NCBI RefSeq assembly: GCF_011038645.2
Contig: NZ_CP064955.1
Span: 2,108,001-2,172,000 of the forward strand
Origin: Corynebacterium qintianiae
GTDB taxonomy: Bacteria; Actinomycetota; Actinomycetes; Mycobacteriales; Mycobacteriaceae
DNA length: 64,000 nucleotides
Direction of reading: 5' to 3'
The notes beneath the pieces are model-generated. The model worked only from the letters and a program-made list of their open reading frames with translations. It did not search any database and was not told where the DNA came from. This document shows, in pieces, positions 21,169-29,775 of the stretch. Both the position numbers and the translations under genes were made by a program. Each line of letters begins with the position of its first letter. Positions within the stretch are counted from its first letter, which is position 1.

Positions 21169-21747
21169 TTAGAACGGGGGCTCGTCGTCCATCCCACCGA
21201 AGCCACCTGCCGGCGGCGCGGAGTTCCACGGATCGTTCTGCGGCTGCTGTTGGTTGCTGCCCCTGTTGCCGGACTGCTGGCCCTGCTGGCCAGAATTACC
21301 GCCGGAGAAACCACCCTGGTTCCCTCCGCCGAAGCCTCCCTGGTTGCCGCCACCTCCGTAACCGCCGGAGCCGCCCTCACGCGGTGTCCGGGCTACGTTA
21401 GCGGTAGCGTACTTCAGGGAAGGGCCGACCTCGTCGACCTCGACTTCGAAAACGGTGCGGTTCTCACCCTCGCGGGTCTGGTAGGAGCGCTGCTTCAGGC
21501 GGCCGTTGACAATCACGCGCGTGCCCTTGGTCAGGGATTCCGCGACGTTCTCGGCAGCCTGGCGCCAGACATTGCAGGTCAAGAACAGGGCTTCGCCGTC
21601 CTCCCACTGGTTGGTGTCACGGTTGTACGTGCGCGGAGTGGAGGCGATGCGGAAATTTGCCACTGCGGCACCGCTCGGGGTGAAACGCAGTTCCGGGTCG
21701 GCGACAAGGTTGCCGACAACGGTGATGGGGGTGTCTCCCTGTGCCAT
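21169..21747 (-). CDS. ssb: Single-stranded DNA-binding protein
   Basis: 192 residues. The OB fold spans 1-115 ([19 protein letters not shown]...[17 protein letters not shown]), then comes a Gly/Asn/Gln-rich linker, then the conserved acidic tip DDEPPF that recruits replication and repair partners. It lies between rpsF and rplI as in other actinobacteria and is probably co-transcribed with them. Confidence 0.97.
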   Translation of the reverse strand: MAQGDTPITVVGNLVADPELRFTPSGAAVANFRIASTPRTYNRDTNQWEDGEALFLTCNVWRQAAENVAESLTKGTRVIVNGRLKQRSYQTREGENRTVFEVEVDEVGPSLKYATANVARTPREGGSGGYGGGGNQGGFGGGNQGGFSGGNSGQQGQQSGNRGSNQQQPQNDPWNSAPPAGGFGGMDDEPPF

Positions 21748-21799
21748 GGTCTTGAGCCTTTCGAGATGTGGTCCGTTTGGGTAACGAGCCTATCCGCTC

Positions 21800-22087
21800 T
21801 TACTTGTCGGTGCGCAGAACCTTGGTGCGCAGAACGCCTTCGTTCAGGTTCAGGACGCGGTCGAGCTCAGCGACGGTCTCCGTGGAGCAGTCGAGATTGA
21901 CGACGGCGTAAACGCCCTCTTCCTTCTTGTCGATCGGGTAGGCAAGTCGGCGCTTACCCCACACATCAACCTTTTCTACCGTGCCGTTGTCCTTGCGGAC
22001 GATCTCCAGGAACTTGTCCAGGGACGGGGCAACGGTGCGTTCATCCTGCTGCGGATCGAGGATAATCATTACTTCGTAGTGACGCAC
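21800..22087 (-). CDS. rpsF: 30S ribosomal protein S6
   Basis: 95 residues, beginning [19 protein letters not shown]. The GTG at 22087 is chosen because AGGAGG lies 11 bases upstream; the in-frame ATG four codons earlier would sit only two bases from that site. The C-terminus ([15 protein letters not shown]) is complete. S6 normally binds 16S rRNA with S18, but no rpsR is adjacent. It is the first gene of the rpsF-ssb-rplI run. Confidence 0.95.
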   Translation of the reverse strand: MRHYEVMIILDPQQDERTVAPSLDKFLEIVRKDNGTVEKVDVWGKRRLAYPIDKKEEGVYAVVNLDCSTETVAELDRVLNLNEGVLRTKVLRTDK

Positions 22088-22147
22088 GGACCTCATCACC
22101 TCCTATGGTCTGTTAATGGTTTCGGCCACCGCCCTTTAGCGGTAGCA

Positions 22148-22176
22148 GGAGGGTCGTTGCGTCAAGCAACCCCTCC
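22148..22176 (-). ncRNA. Hairpin in the rpsF leader
   Basis: The minus-strand transcript can form GGAGGG/CCCUCC, then an internal loop (G against CGA), then UUGC/GCAA around a UUGAC loop, about 60 nt upstream of the rpsF start. Its place suits an S6 autoregulatory leader, but it also lies just downstream of the small membrane gene and could end that transcript. Confidence 0.35.
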
Positions 22177-22207
22177 ACCCTACAACACGCAGGTGGCGGG
22201 GCAAAAT

Positions 22208-22220
22208 GCTTATCGACGCC
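22208..22220 (+). repeat. Dispersed 13-mer GCTTATCGACGCC (intergenic copy)
   Basis: This is one of five identical 13-mers in the window; the others start at 36033, 37807, 41316 and 48813, all plus strand. The 10-base core CTTATCGACG also occurs at 43053 (plus) and, on the minus strand, at 17733-17742, 42862-42871 and 43611-43620. This copy lies in non-coding DNA between the small membrane gene and rpsF. Confidence 0.7.
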
Positions 22221-22239
22221 CGGTGGTCCGACCCGCCGT

Positions 22240-22434
22240 CTAGGAGATGCCGGGATTGGGCACGGCTACGAATACGGCGAGGAACACCGGGATGACGGTG
22301 ATGAAGACAAAGGCCGCGATACCCAGCCCGACTGCCAAAGGGGTCCGCCGCCACTTGGCTACGGCGAGGAACGCGACCGCAATCAGCACGAAGCCGATGA
22401 CGATGGAGACGATTCCGAGGGTGGTTGCCGACAT
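22240..22434 (-). CDS. Small two-helix membrane protein
   Basis: 64 residues from the ATG at 22434, which overlaps the stop of the upstream glycosyltransferase gene as TGATG; this coupling supports the start over the longer frame to 22461. It has two hydrophobic helices (GIVSIVIGFVLIAVAFLAVA and GIAAFVFITVIPVFLAVFVA) separated by a basic loop WRRTPL. Likely co-translated with the glycosyltransferase. No known family. Confidence 0.65.
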   Translation of the reverse strand: MSATTLGIVSIVIGFVLIAVAFLAVAKWRRTPLAVGLGIAAFVFITVIPVFLAVFVAVPNPGIS

Positions 22435-23918
22435 CACGCGGGGACCTTCCTTTCCTCCCACTCCGCGGGCCGGGTTAACAGCGGATCCTTGCCGTTGTGC
22501 GCCTCCAACACCTTGTCGTGACGGCGGCCGAGCATCTGCTGGACGACGAGCACCATCATGGCGATAATCAGGCCGTCGCGTGCGAGCACCACGACGTTGA
22601 GGATCTCACCCGGAATACCCTTGTTCTCCGTACCGAGCATGTGCCACATGAGGATGGGCCAGACGAGCATATCCACAGTCATCCATGTGGCCAGCAGCCG
22701 CCAGTGCGGCAACGCCAGGACGGCGGGGATGACCAGCCACAGCGAGTACTGCGGGCTCCACACCTTATTGAACAATAGGAAAAAGGCCACGGTGAGGAAG
22801 AGGATCTCGGCCACACGGGGATCCCTGGGCGCCATCAGCCCGATAACGGCTGTGAAGATGCAGCCACCCAGGAACAGAAGCAGCGTGACCGTGTTGAGGA
22901 TCTCCGGGGTGCCACCACCGGAGTCGAACCCGGTCCAGCCGACAGCGCGGGACGCGACCGCGTAGATGGTGGTCCACTCCCAGGAACGCTCCGTGTTGAG
23001 CCGCTGGAACTCACCCCACGCCTGTGGGTTGCGGAGGTACACCGGCAGGTTGACGGCCAACCATGTCACCGCGGCGGCGAAAACCATCTTGAGAAATGGT
23101 CCCCAGCTCCGCTTCCGGATGGCAAGGACCAAGTAGGCACCGAGGGCGAACAGCGGCCACATTTTGAACGCCGTGCCGAGGCCGATGAGGGCACCCGCAA
23201 GCCAGAACTTCCTGTTGCGCGCCGACAACAGCGCCGCGACGAGGAAGAAGATCGAGGGGATATCCCAGTTCGTGAACGCGTGCATGATCAGCAGCGGGGA
23301 GGCGACAACGAGCAGCGTGTCCCAGATGCGGTTACCTGTGAGTTCCGCGACCATGCGCGCGGTGATAACCCAGATCACAGACATGACGAACGCGGTGAGG
23401 TAGAAGTACCAGCCCACGTCCGGCAGGAATTTGTCAACGAGGAAGTAGGTGTTGCGGCTGATGAAGCCCATGACGTTCTGGAAAATTCCGGCCAGGACCG
23501 GGTACTCCATGTAGCGTGTCAGGTCGCCTTCGACCCATGAGTAGTCGTAGACGAACCCGGGCTGGTCGAGGCCGCGCCCGCCGAAGAGCGGGACGATGTC
23601 GTTGTAGCAGAACGACGTGTACTGGCGGTTGCCGTCCCAGTTCAGGCGCAGCACGCCGTTCTCGTCGGGGCGGCCGCCTGCGCAATTGGCCTTCGCCAGC
23701 GCGGCGAACGCGAGGAACACCCACGCGACAGTGAAGACGGCGCGCAGCGGCGACCAGAACCGGGCACGCCCGATAGGAGCGAAACGGCCCATGGGGCCAC
23801 CGAGGAAATCTACCCAGCCGCGGGCCATCGGCTCGGTTCGGCCTGGCTGGACGCGGTGTGCCGGATCCGCCCACACTCCGCGACTCGTCTGCGCTACCGT
23901 CTGGCTCGAATTCTCCAC
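22434..23918 (-). CDS. GT87/DUF2029-like membrane glycosyltransferase
   Basis: A 494-residue polytopic protein with a cytosolic N-terminus and about ten helices. It matches the mycobacterial Rv0051-type protein placed between ponA1 and rpsF, and here it has the same position. A GT-C-style acidic site near the first outer loop is plausible (the GRPDENG to YDYSWVEGD region), and conserved aromatic segments include NKVWSPQYSLWLV. The GT87 family contains polyprenyl-phosphomannose-dependent mannosyltransferases, so a role in cell-envelope glycan assembly is inferred. It follows the PBP gene by 9 bp. Confidence 0.8.
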   Translation of the reverse strand: MENSSQTVAQTSRGVWADPAHRVQPGRTEPMARGWVDFLGGPMGRFAPIGRARFWSPLRAVFTVAWVFLAFAALAKANCAGGRPDENGVLRLNWDGNRQYTSFCYNDIVPLFGGRGLDQPGFVYDYSWVEGDLTRYMEYPVLAGIFQNVMGFISRNTYFLVDKFLPDVGWYFYLTAFVMSVIWVITARMVAELTGNRIWDTLLVVASPLLIMHAFTNWDIPSIFFLVAALLSARNRKFWLAGALIGLGTAFKMWPLFALGAYLVLAIRKRSWGPFLKMVFAAAVTWLAVNLPVYLRNPQAWGEFQRLNTERSWEWTTIYAVASRAVGWTGFDSGGGTPEILNTVTLLLFLGGCIFTAVIGLMAPRDPRVAEILFLTVAFFLLFNKVWSPQYSLWLVIPAVLALPHWRLLATWMTVDMLVWPILMWHMLGTENKGIPGEILNVVVLARDGLIIAMMVLVVQQMLGRRHDKVLEAHNGKDPLLTRPAEWEERKVPA

Positions 23919-23927
23919 GGCTCGACG

Positions 23928-26177
23928 CTACCCCAGAACGTCGTTGAGGAAGTCCTGGACGGGATCCGGAACTACCGGTGCGGGTGCAGGTGCGGGGGCC
24001 GGGGCAGGTGCGGGCGCGGCGGGAGCCGGCGCGGGTTCTGGGGCGGGCGCAGGCGCCGGTGCGTTTCCACCGCCGGTGCCGTAACCGGTGCCGTAACCGC
24101 CACCCCCTCCGTAGCCGTAGCCGTTACCTGTTCCGTAACCGGTGGAGTAGCCCCCAGACCAGCGCGAACCACCCAAGCCCGTCCCGCCGCTGTAGGCGTT
24201 GATACCCCAGTACACCGGCGTCGCGTCGGGGAACTGGACAATCTCCTTGCCCTCGAGAGCGGAGTCCATCACGTCCTTCCAGATCTTCGCGGGGGTGCCG
24301 GAACCGTACATGTTTCCGCCCCACTCGTTGAAGATCGCCGAGGTGTTGTCCGCCGTGCCGACCCACACCGCCGTGGCCAGCTGCGGGGTGGCACCGACCA
24401 TCCACGTGTCCTTGTTGTTCCCGGTGTCGCCAAGCTGTGCGGTACCGGTCTTCGCGGCAGCGGGGCGGCCGCCCGCCAGGGTCGCATTGGCGTAGCCGAC
24501 GACGGTCTGGAGCGCCTCGTTGGCGTTGTCCGCAACCTGCTGTGCCACCCCGCGCTCGGCGTAGGAGTTGTCCATCTGGAAGAGCACCTCACCTCGGGCG
24601 TCCTCGACACGCTCGACGAAGTAGGTCGGGTGATGTGAGCCACGGTTAGCCAGGGTCGCCATTGCGGTCGCCATGTCGAGCACGCGCGATTGGTACTGGC
24701 CAAGCACGATACCCTCGTACGGTTGCCCGCCGTTCTCCCGCAGGGTCTCGGGGATACCGGGAATAGAACGGGCGACGCCGAGAGCGTGCGCCATGTCCGC
24801 AGTGTCCTGGGTGGTGTTGTCCAGCTCGTCCTGGATGCGCAGGTACGCGGTGTTCGACGACGTCTTCGTCGCGTCAAGCATCGTGATCATGCCGCCGCCT
24901 CCGCCGTCCCAGTTGGTGACAACGTTGTTTCCGGGCAGGGTCACCGGCGAGGAGTCGAAAGTGGCGGTCAACGGGATGCCCTGTTGCAAGGCGGCGGCGA
25001 GGGCGAAAATCTTGAAGGTCGAGCCGGTCTGCAGCCCGGCGTTGGCGTAATCCCATCCACTCGGGTCGTCACCGCCGTAGTAGGCACGCACCGCGCCTGT
25101 TCCCGGCTCGATGGAGACAACTGCCGCGCGGGCGTCGTCCTGGAGGCTGGCCAGACGGTCGCGGGAGACTTGCTCGGCCTGCTCCTGGATGGCCGGGTCG
25201 ATGGTGGTGGTGATTTGGAGGCCGCGGTTGGTCACGTCGTCCTCTGTAATGCCGATCGTCTTGAGTTCCTCCATTACCTGGTTCTTAATCAGGCCGTTCG
25301 CGCCGGTGGCCTCGGTGTAGGCGGAGTAGGTGGATGGGTCGCGGGTCTGGGGGTATTCCAGGGTCTCCCGCTCCTGCGGGGTCATCTCCCCCATTTCGAC
25401 CAGTCCGTCCATGACGTAGCTCCAGCGGGACTGCGCACCTTCCGGGTTATTCCACGGGTCTAGCTGGCTCGGCAGCTGGATCGAGGCGGCCAGTACACCT
25501 GCCTCCTCCACCGTCAGCTCGCTCGTCGGCTTGTCAAAGAAAGCATGCGCGGCGGCCTCGATGCCGTAGGCGTTACGGCCGAAGTAGACGGTGTTGAGAT
25601 AGGCGGAGAGGATGTCCTTTTTGTCCCACTCGTTGGTCATCTTGATGGAGTAGACCAGCTCCTTGGCCTTTCGCTCGTAGGAGTGCTCGTTGCCCACCAA
25701 TGCGTTCTTCACGTACTGCTGGGTAACCGTCGAACCGCCGCCCGCGGACGAGTTGCCAGTCAGCTGGCCGATCGCCGCGCGGGCGAAACCGGTGAAGGAG
25801 AAACCAGAGTTGGTCCAGAAGTCACGGTCTTCCGCTGCGAGGACCGCGTTCTGCACGTGCGCGGGCACTTCCTCCAACGGAATCTGGACGCGGTTGCCTT
25901 CCGCGGGGACCGTGCGCGCTAACTCGGTTTGACCGTCCGCGAAGTAGATGTTTGAGATCTGGGCGGAGTCGATCTCCCCCGGCTGGGGAATCTCGGCCCG
26001 GGCGTACTGCCACGCAAACCAGGTCGCCGGGATCGCGGCGAGGAGGAGCAGGAAGAGCAGTGCGGCGAGGAGCCACTGACGCGTGCGGGAGCCTTTCAGC
26101 TTTGCCGTTGCTATTCGGTTGGATCCTGCCCCGGCCTCCCGGGAGCCGCCAGCCACACTATCTTCGTTTTTTGCCAC
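23928..26177 (-). CDS. ponA: Class A penicillin-binding protein (transglycosylase/transpeptidase)
   Basis: 749 residues from the GTG at 26177, preferred over a GTG nine codons upstream because AGGGA sits 8 bases before it. One TM helix (about 35-55) is followed by a GT51 glycosyltransferase (AAEDRDFW, GGGSTVTQQ) and a transpeptidase with STFK, SSN (TSSNTAY) and KTGTA. The C-terminus is low-complexity: a Gly/Tyr-rich stretch, then Ala-Pro repeats, as in mycobacterial PonA1 and corynebacterial class A PBPs. It polymerises and cross-links peptidoglycan outside the membrane. Beta-lactams bind the Ser of STFK. Confidence 0.94.
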   Translation of the reverse strand: MAKNEDSVAGGSREAGAGSNRIATAKLKGSRTRQWLLAALLFLLLLAAIPATWFAWQYARAEIPQPGEIDSAQISNIYFADGQTELARTVPAEGNRVQIPLEEVPAHVQNAVLAAEDRDFWTNSGFSFTGFARAAIGQLTGNSSAGGGSTVTQQYVKNALVGNEHSYERKAKELVYSIKMTNEWDKKDILSAYLNTVYFGRNAYGIEAAAHAFFDKPTSELTVEEAGVLAASIQLPSQLDPWNNPEGAQSRWSYVMDGLVEMGEMTPQERETLEYPQTRDPSTYSAYTEATGANGLIKNQVMEELKTIGITEDDVTNRGLQITTTIDPAIQEQAEQVSRDRLASLQDDARAAVVSIEPGTGAVRAYYGGDDPSGWDYANAGLQTGSTFKIFALAAALQQGIPLTATFDSSPVTLPGNNVVTNWDGGGGGMITMLDATKTSSNTAYLRIQDELDNTTQDTADMAHALGVARSIPGIPETLRENGGQPYEGIVLGQYQSRVLDMATAMATLANRGSHHPTYFVERVEDARGEVLFQMDNSYAERGVAQQVADNANEALQTVVGYANATLAGGRPAAAKTGTAQLGDTGNNKDTWMVGATPQLATAVWVGTADNTSAIFNEWGGNMYGSGTPAKIWKDVMDSALEGKEIVQFPDATPVYWGINAYSGGTGLGGSRWSGGYSTGYGTGNGYGYGGGGGYGTGYGTGGGNAPAPAPAPEPAPAPAAPAPAPAPAPAPAPVVPDPVQDFLNDVLG

Positions 26178-26285
26178 GTGATTTCCCTGCGCGCTTCCTC
26201 CCACACGCGCCCATGGCGCGGGCGCATGAGGGGCTGTCCTACTGGATTGATTGCTAGGTGACAGATTACTGCGTTAGCCGCGAAA

Positions 26286-26648
26286 TCACACTACTGGGAC
26301 AGCTGTGACTTCCTTGAGGAGATGGTTCCACCGGCAGTGCCCGCAGACCTCGACCACGTGGACTGTCACCGGGCCCACTTCCGAAACAATGCGGTCGATC
26401 TCCTCTTCACTGCGCGCCGTGCCCGAGCGCCGACCGAGGTTGTCACCGTAGATCCAGGAGACCTCACGCATCGGCTCGCTGCATATCGGGCACGCGCGGG
26501 GTGTGACGGTTCCGTGGTGGTCCGCAGCGGCCCGGAGCAGGAAATCGGCGTCGCACACGTCCTCGGGTCGCACTCGTCCTTTTCGAAAATCCTTCAGCGT
26601 CATGCGTCGGCGCCACTCGTGCGAAACTTCCCTGCTGTAGGCGAACAC
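26286..26648 (-). CDS. DUF5318-family protein
   Basis: 120 residues from the GTG at 26648. The protein resembles mycobacterial Rv0049, which also neighbours ponA1. It has two CxxC pairs, CPIC (53-56) and CGHC (102-105, followed by WNHL), which look like one zinc site, and the conserved block REVSWIYGDNLGRRSGTARS. An open frame extends upstream across the MarR gene to 27170 but is an antisense read-through. A -10 hexamer 7 nt before the GTG suggests leaderless translation. The function is unknown. Confidence 0.8.
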   Translation of the reverse strand: MFAYSREVSHEWRRRMTLKDFRKGRVRPEDVCDADFLLRAAADHHGTVTPRACPICSEPMREVSWIYGDNLGRRSGTARSEEEIDRIVSEVGPVTVHVVEVCGHCRWNHLLKEVTAVPVV

Positions 26649-26655
26649 GCGCCCT

Positions 26656-26661
26656 ATCGTA
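26656..26661 (-). promoter_or_regulatory. -10 element TACGAT, probable leaderless start
   Basis: On the minus strand TACGAT ends 7 nt before the GTG of the DUF5318 gene, with no ribosome-binding site in between. Confidence 0.5.
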
Positions 26662-26724
26662 CCGGGCCGGGGCAGTGTTATGATTTGCGGACAGTTAGTT
26701 TCGACAACGTAAGCCGAGGAACGC

Positions 26725-27219
26725 ATGGCACATAACGAATCCGCGGAGAACCCCGCCACCACAGCGCCGGACCCGTACGCCATTGCAAAGCGCATCCGTC
26801 CCGCAATGACGAGCTTGTACGTCATGTACTTCCGCAACGCGCAGCAGTCCGACCTCACGGGACCGCAGCTTTCCATCATGACGAGGCTGCAGGAGGATGG
26901 ACCTTGCCGCATCAACCGCCTAGCGGAAGCTGAAGGCGTGCGGATGCCGACCGCCTCCAACACCGTCAACCAGCTCGAGAAGCGCGGGCTCGTGCGACGC
27001 ATCCGCGACGAGTCGGACCGCCGGGGCGTCAGCGTCGAAATGACTCCCGAAGGAGACGCAGAGCTCAGCCGCGTCGGTGAAGAGCGCACCAAATACCTGA
27101 GCGACATGCTGGGTTCTCTGCCCGAGGACGATCTTTTCCGTCTGGACGAGCTCGCAGAGATTGTGAACATCTTGGCGGATAACTATGTACACGACCGCAG
27201 TGCGGACTCAAAAGAATAA
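26725..27219 (+). CDS. malR: MarR-family regulator (MalR-like)
   Basis: 164 residues with a MarR winged helix-turn-helix: dimerisation helices at both ends, a recognition region RINRLAEAEGVRMPTASNTVNQLEKRG and a wing RDESDRRGVSV. Position next to a class A PBP and directly before a universal stress protein gene matches MalR of C. glutamicum, a regulator linked to envelope stress. It is divergent from DUF5318 with a 76-bp shared promoter region; TATGAT at 26679-26684 is its best -10 candidate. The symbol is assigned by context and similarity and is moderately sure. Confidence 0.8.
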   Translation: MAHNESAENPATTAPDPYAIAKRIRPAMTSLYVMYFRNAQQSDLTGPQLSIMTRLQEDGPCRINRLAEAEGVRMPTASNTVNQLEKRGLVRRIRDESDRRGVSVEMTPEGDAELSRVGEERTKYLSDMLGSLPEDDLFRLDELAEIVNILADNYVHDRSADSKE

Positions 27220-27265
27220 GGCCTTATGATGGGGGTCACCTTCTTGTCAACCCCAGGTAACCCGC

Positions 27266-28258
27266 ATGTCACTTTGGCCCGATTCCACCCATTCCGCGTG
27301 GGCTGTTGATTCCGACAGCCCACTGCGGATCGTCGCCGGATGGAACGAGGCCGACACCGAAACGATGCAGCTCGCGTGCTGGCTGGGAAAGTCGACGCCG
27401 ATCAGCGTACAAGTCGTCGCCAGCGCCCCAACGACGTGGAAGTCCCCGGGAACAGCCAACGAGCGGGTGTTCCGGAAATGGCTGCAGGAAGAGTCCGAAA
27501 CTTTCGCGCAGAAGGCGCACTCGTTGCTGAAGAAGCATGTCGAAAGGAACCAGTGGGCGGCACAGCCGGCGCGCATGATGGCCTCGACAAACGAATGCGC
27601 GTCACTGCAGCAGGCGGCGCAAGATTTTGGGGCGGATCTCGTGCTGCTCGGATCGCGCGCGGGTAGACCAAAAGGAACCTTTTTCATCTCGTCCGCCGCT
27701 GACACCCTGCTGGAGACGGCCCCGCGGCCGCTGGTTGTAGCACCGAAGAACCTTCGGTTGTCCAAGAAGGGGGTCACGCGCGTGAACTACCTCTTCCTCG
27801 GCCGCGACGGATTCCACCACGACTCGGGATTGCAGAGCGCCGCTGGATTGGCGGTGCGGATGGGTGTGCCGATCCGGTTGATCGTCATGTCCCCCGACAC
27901 CCTGTCGGAGGCCGATTTCGACGCGAGTATCGATTCCCCTAACAACACCGCCGAATGGTACGAATCCTCCCTCGGCCAGCTCGATCATGTGCGCGACACG
28001 GTAATCGAGTCCGTACCGGCCGCATTACCCGCCGCTCACTCCGCCTCGACAAGCCCGCTCGTCGTGGAGGCGGAGGTGGCAGTCGGCCGGGGCTGGAAGA
28101 AAGCGGTGCACTCCGTGCAGTGGAAGAAGGGGGACCTAGCCTGTTTTGCGTTCCGCCACCAGAACCAGCTGAAACGCGTTTTCTCGCACAGCTGCACCGG
28201 TGCGTTCCTACGCCACGTCCCCACCCCGGCCCTTATCTTTCCGCGCTCGACTGCATAG
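27266..28258 (+). CDS. Universal stress protein family protein
   Basis: 330 residues with two USP-like alpha/beta halves. The first (about 20-155) ends in LVLLGSRAGRPKG and a TLLETAPRPLVVAP strand-helix, the classical ATP-loop region of UspA. The second half (175-330) is more diverged and lacks a clear glycine loop. It lies 46 bp behind the MarR gene and is probably in one operon with it. A cytosolic stress-adaptation role is inferred. Confidence 0.85.
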   Translation: MSLWPDSTHSAWAVDSDSPLRIVAGWNEADTETMQLACWLGKSTPISVQVVASAPTTWKSPGTANERVFRKWLQEESETFAQKAHSLLKKHVERNQWAAQPARMMASTNECASLQQAAQDFGADLVLLGSRAGRPKGTFFISSAADTLLETAPRPLVVAPKNLRLSKKGVTRVNYLFLGRDGFHHDSGLQSAAGLAVRMGVPIRLIVMSPDTLSEADFDASIDSPNNTAEWYESSLGQLDHVRDTVIESVPAALPAAHSASTSPLVVEAEVAVGRGWKKAVHSVQWKKGDLACFAFRHQNQLKRVFSHSCTGAFLRHVPTPALIFPRSTA

Positions 28259-28261
28259 GGT
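28256..28261 (+). promoter_or_regulatory. -10 element TAGGGT, probable leaderless start
   Basis: TAGGGT overlaps the stop of the USP gene and ends 7 nt before the ATG at 28269. Confidence 0.4.
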
Positions 28262-28268
28262 GGTGGGC

Positions 28269-28754
28269 ATGCAGCACCACAGCGAGGAGCACCCGGAGAA
28301 TTTCCGCCCGGCCCCCACCGACCGCTACAACCGGGTCCGCCCGGAACCTAGATCGTTTGACGAGCTCGCGTCCGGCCCGGATCCGTTGGAGGTGGAGCGC
28401 CGCAACCGGGCGTCGACACGCGAGGCTTTGATGTACGCTGCCGGAACTGTTCTTACGACCTTCGCAGTAGCTTTCGTCCTCGCGCTCGTCTCGCGGTTGC
28501 AGGGTGGCCCGCTTTGCGACGTCGGCGATGCGGCCTGGCTGTGCACCCCCGGGTGGAGAATGTGGTGGGCGGTATTGTCCTCGATCGTCCCGGTCGCAGG
28601 CCTGCTGGGCTGCGCCGTGATCATGGTGCGCAAGCTCAACCGCTACGAGCGCTGGGTCCCATGGATGGGCGTGTTCTGGTTGCCCATCGTGCCGTTCACC
28701 ATGTGGTGGCTCACGGTTACGATCGGCATCATCGCGCTCGACAGCGCCCGCTAA
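28269..28754 (+). CDS. Conserved membrane protein (161 aa)
   Basis: The ATG at 28269 is chosen; the frame stays open to 28200 but there overlaps the USP gene. The N-terminal 50 residues are polar and hydrophilic (HHSEEHPENFRPAPTDRYNR), followed by three hydrophobic segments (about 58-75, 93-118 and 133-155). Two cysteines (GGPLCDVGDAAWLCTPG) lie in the first outer loop and may form a disulfide. I do not recognise a functional family. It ends one base from the convergent trhO gene. Confidence 0.7.
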   Translation: MQHHSEEHPENFRPAPTDRYNRVRPEPRSFDELASGPDPLEVERRNRASTREALMYAAGTVLTTFAVAFVLALVSRLQGGPLCDVGDAAWLCTPGWRMWWAVLSSIVPVAGLLGCAVIMVRKLNRYERWVPWMGVFWLPIVPFTMWWLTVTIGIIALDSAR

Positions 28755-29657
28755 CTACCCGGCAGCGTTAGCGCCCGCCGCAGCGCATTCCGCGCAGTAG
28801 GGGTTTTCGGCACGGCAGGCATCGCAGCTCAGATATTGGCTGCGGCAGTGGGGCTCGTTGTCGCAGTTGTGGAACTGGTTCGCGGCCTCCCCGCAGTGGG
28901 CGCAGTAGCCGAGCTGCACGTAATCCGGGTCGCCGGGGGCTCCGAACTCGGTGTGCATGCGCTTGTCGAAAACGTAGAGCGAGCCTTCCCACAGACCTGA
29001 GTTGCCGTACTTTTCCCCGTAGCGAACGATGCCGCCGTCGATCTGGTAGACCTCCTGAAATCCCCGGTTGATCATGAGGCTCGAGAGAATCTCGCAGCGG
29101 ATGCCGCCGGTGCAGTAGGACACCACGGGTTTGTCTTTCATCCAGTCGTACTTGCCCGATTCGAGCTCGGTGATGAAGTCGTGGGTGGTTTCCACGTCCG
29201 GAACGACCGCGTTCCTGAACTTCCCGATTTCCGCCTCGCGGGCGTTGCGGCCGTCGAAGAACACAACCTCCTCCCCCTTCTCGGCGACGAGCTCGTTGAC
29301 CTCCTGCGGTGAGAGGTGGGTACCGCCGCCGACAACGCCGTGCTCATCAACCTTGAGTTCACCGGGCACGCCGAATGCCACAATTTCATCGCGCGCCTTC
29401 ACGCTGAGCTTGGGGAAGTCGTCCTTGCCGCCCTCGGACCACTTGAACTCCATGCCCCGGAAATACTCTTTGGTCTTTCGCGCATAGGTCTTGCAGGCGT
29501 CGATATCCCCGCCGACGGTTCCGTTGATCCCGTCCTTCGACACGATGATGCGCCCGTGCAGATCCAGCCCTTCACACAGGTCCCGCTGCCACAGCCTAAC
29601 CGCCTCCGGGTCGACGATGGGCTGGAACTTGTAGTACAACAGGATCTTGCTGGTCAT
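28755..29657 (-). CDS. trhO: Rhodanese-domain tRNA uridine hydroxylase
   Basis: A 300-residue member of the UPF0176/YceA (TrhO) family, which hydroxylates U34 of tRNA to 5-hydroxyuridine. The N-terminal acylphosphatase-like domain (1-95) is followed by a rhodanese domain with catalytic Cys in [10 protein letters not shown] (about 181) and a C-terminal Cys-rich part ([28 protein letters not shown]) that probably binds zinc. The C-terminus is complete. TAAACT at 29667-29672 ends 9 nt before the ATG and may be its -10. Confidence 0.9.
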   Translation of the reverse strand: MTSKILLYYKFQPIVDPEAVRLWQRDLCEGLDLHGRIIVSKDGINGTVGGDIDACKTYARKTKEYFRGMEFKWSEGGKDDFPKLSVKARDEIVAFGVPGELKVDEHGVVGGGTHLSPQEVNELVAEKGEEVVFFDGRNAREAEIGKFRNAVVPDVETTHDFITELESGKYDWMKDKPVVSYCTGGIRCEILSSLMINRGFQEVYQIDGGIVRYGEKYGNSGLWEGSLYVFDKRMHTEFGAPGDPDYVQLGYCAHCGEAANQFHNCDNEPHCRSQYLSCDACRAENPYCAECAAAGANAAG

Positions 29658-29775
29658 GGCCTACAGAGTTTAGAGGTCGTACATCCGAAACGAAATTGCG
29701 GGCGTCTGCGCGCACCCACGCTGTCAGAGGGTGCAAGCTCGAGTTCCATGCGCCCGAGCCTACCCATTGTTCCAG

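Noticed and set aside
21170-21390. Short-period repeats in ssb
   Set aside because: They encode the normal Gly/Asn/Gln-rich linker of actinobacterial SSB.
23937-24110. Repetitive GC-rich DNA resembling a tandem repeat locus
   Set aside because: It encodes the Ala-Pro and Gly-Tyr repeats of the PBP C-terminus and is explained by the protein.
26649-27170. N-terminal extension of the DUF5318 frame through the MarR gene
   Set aside because: The extension is antisense to malR; the GTG at 26648 has a promoter hexamer and matches family length.
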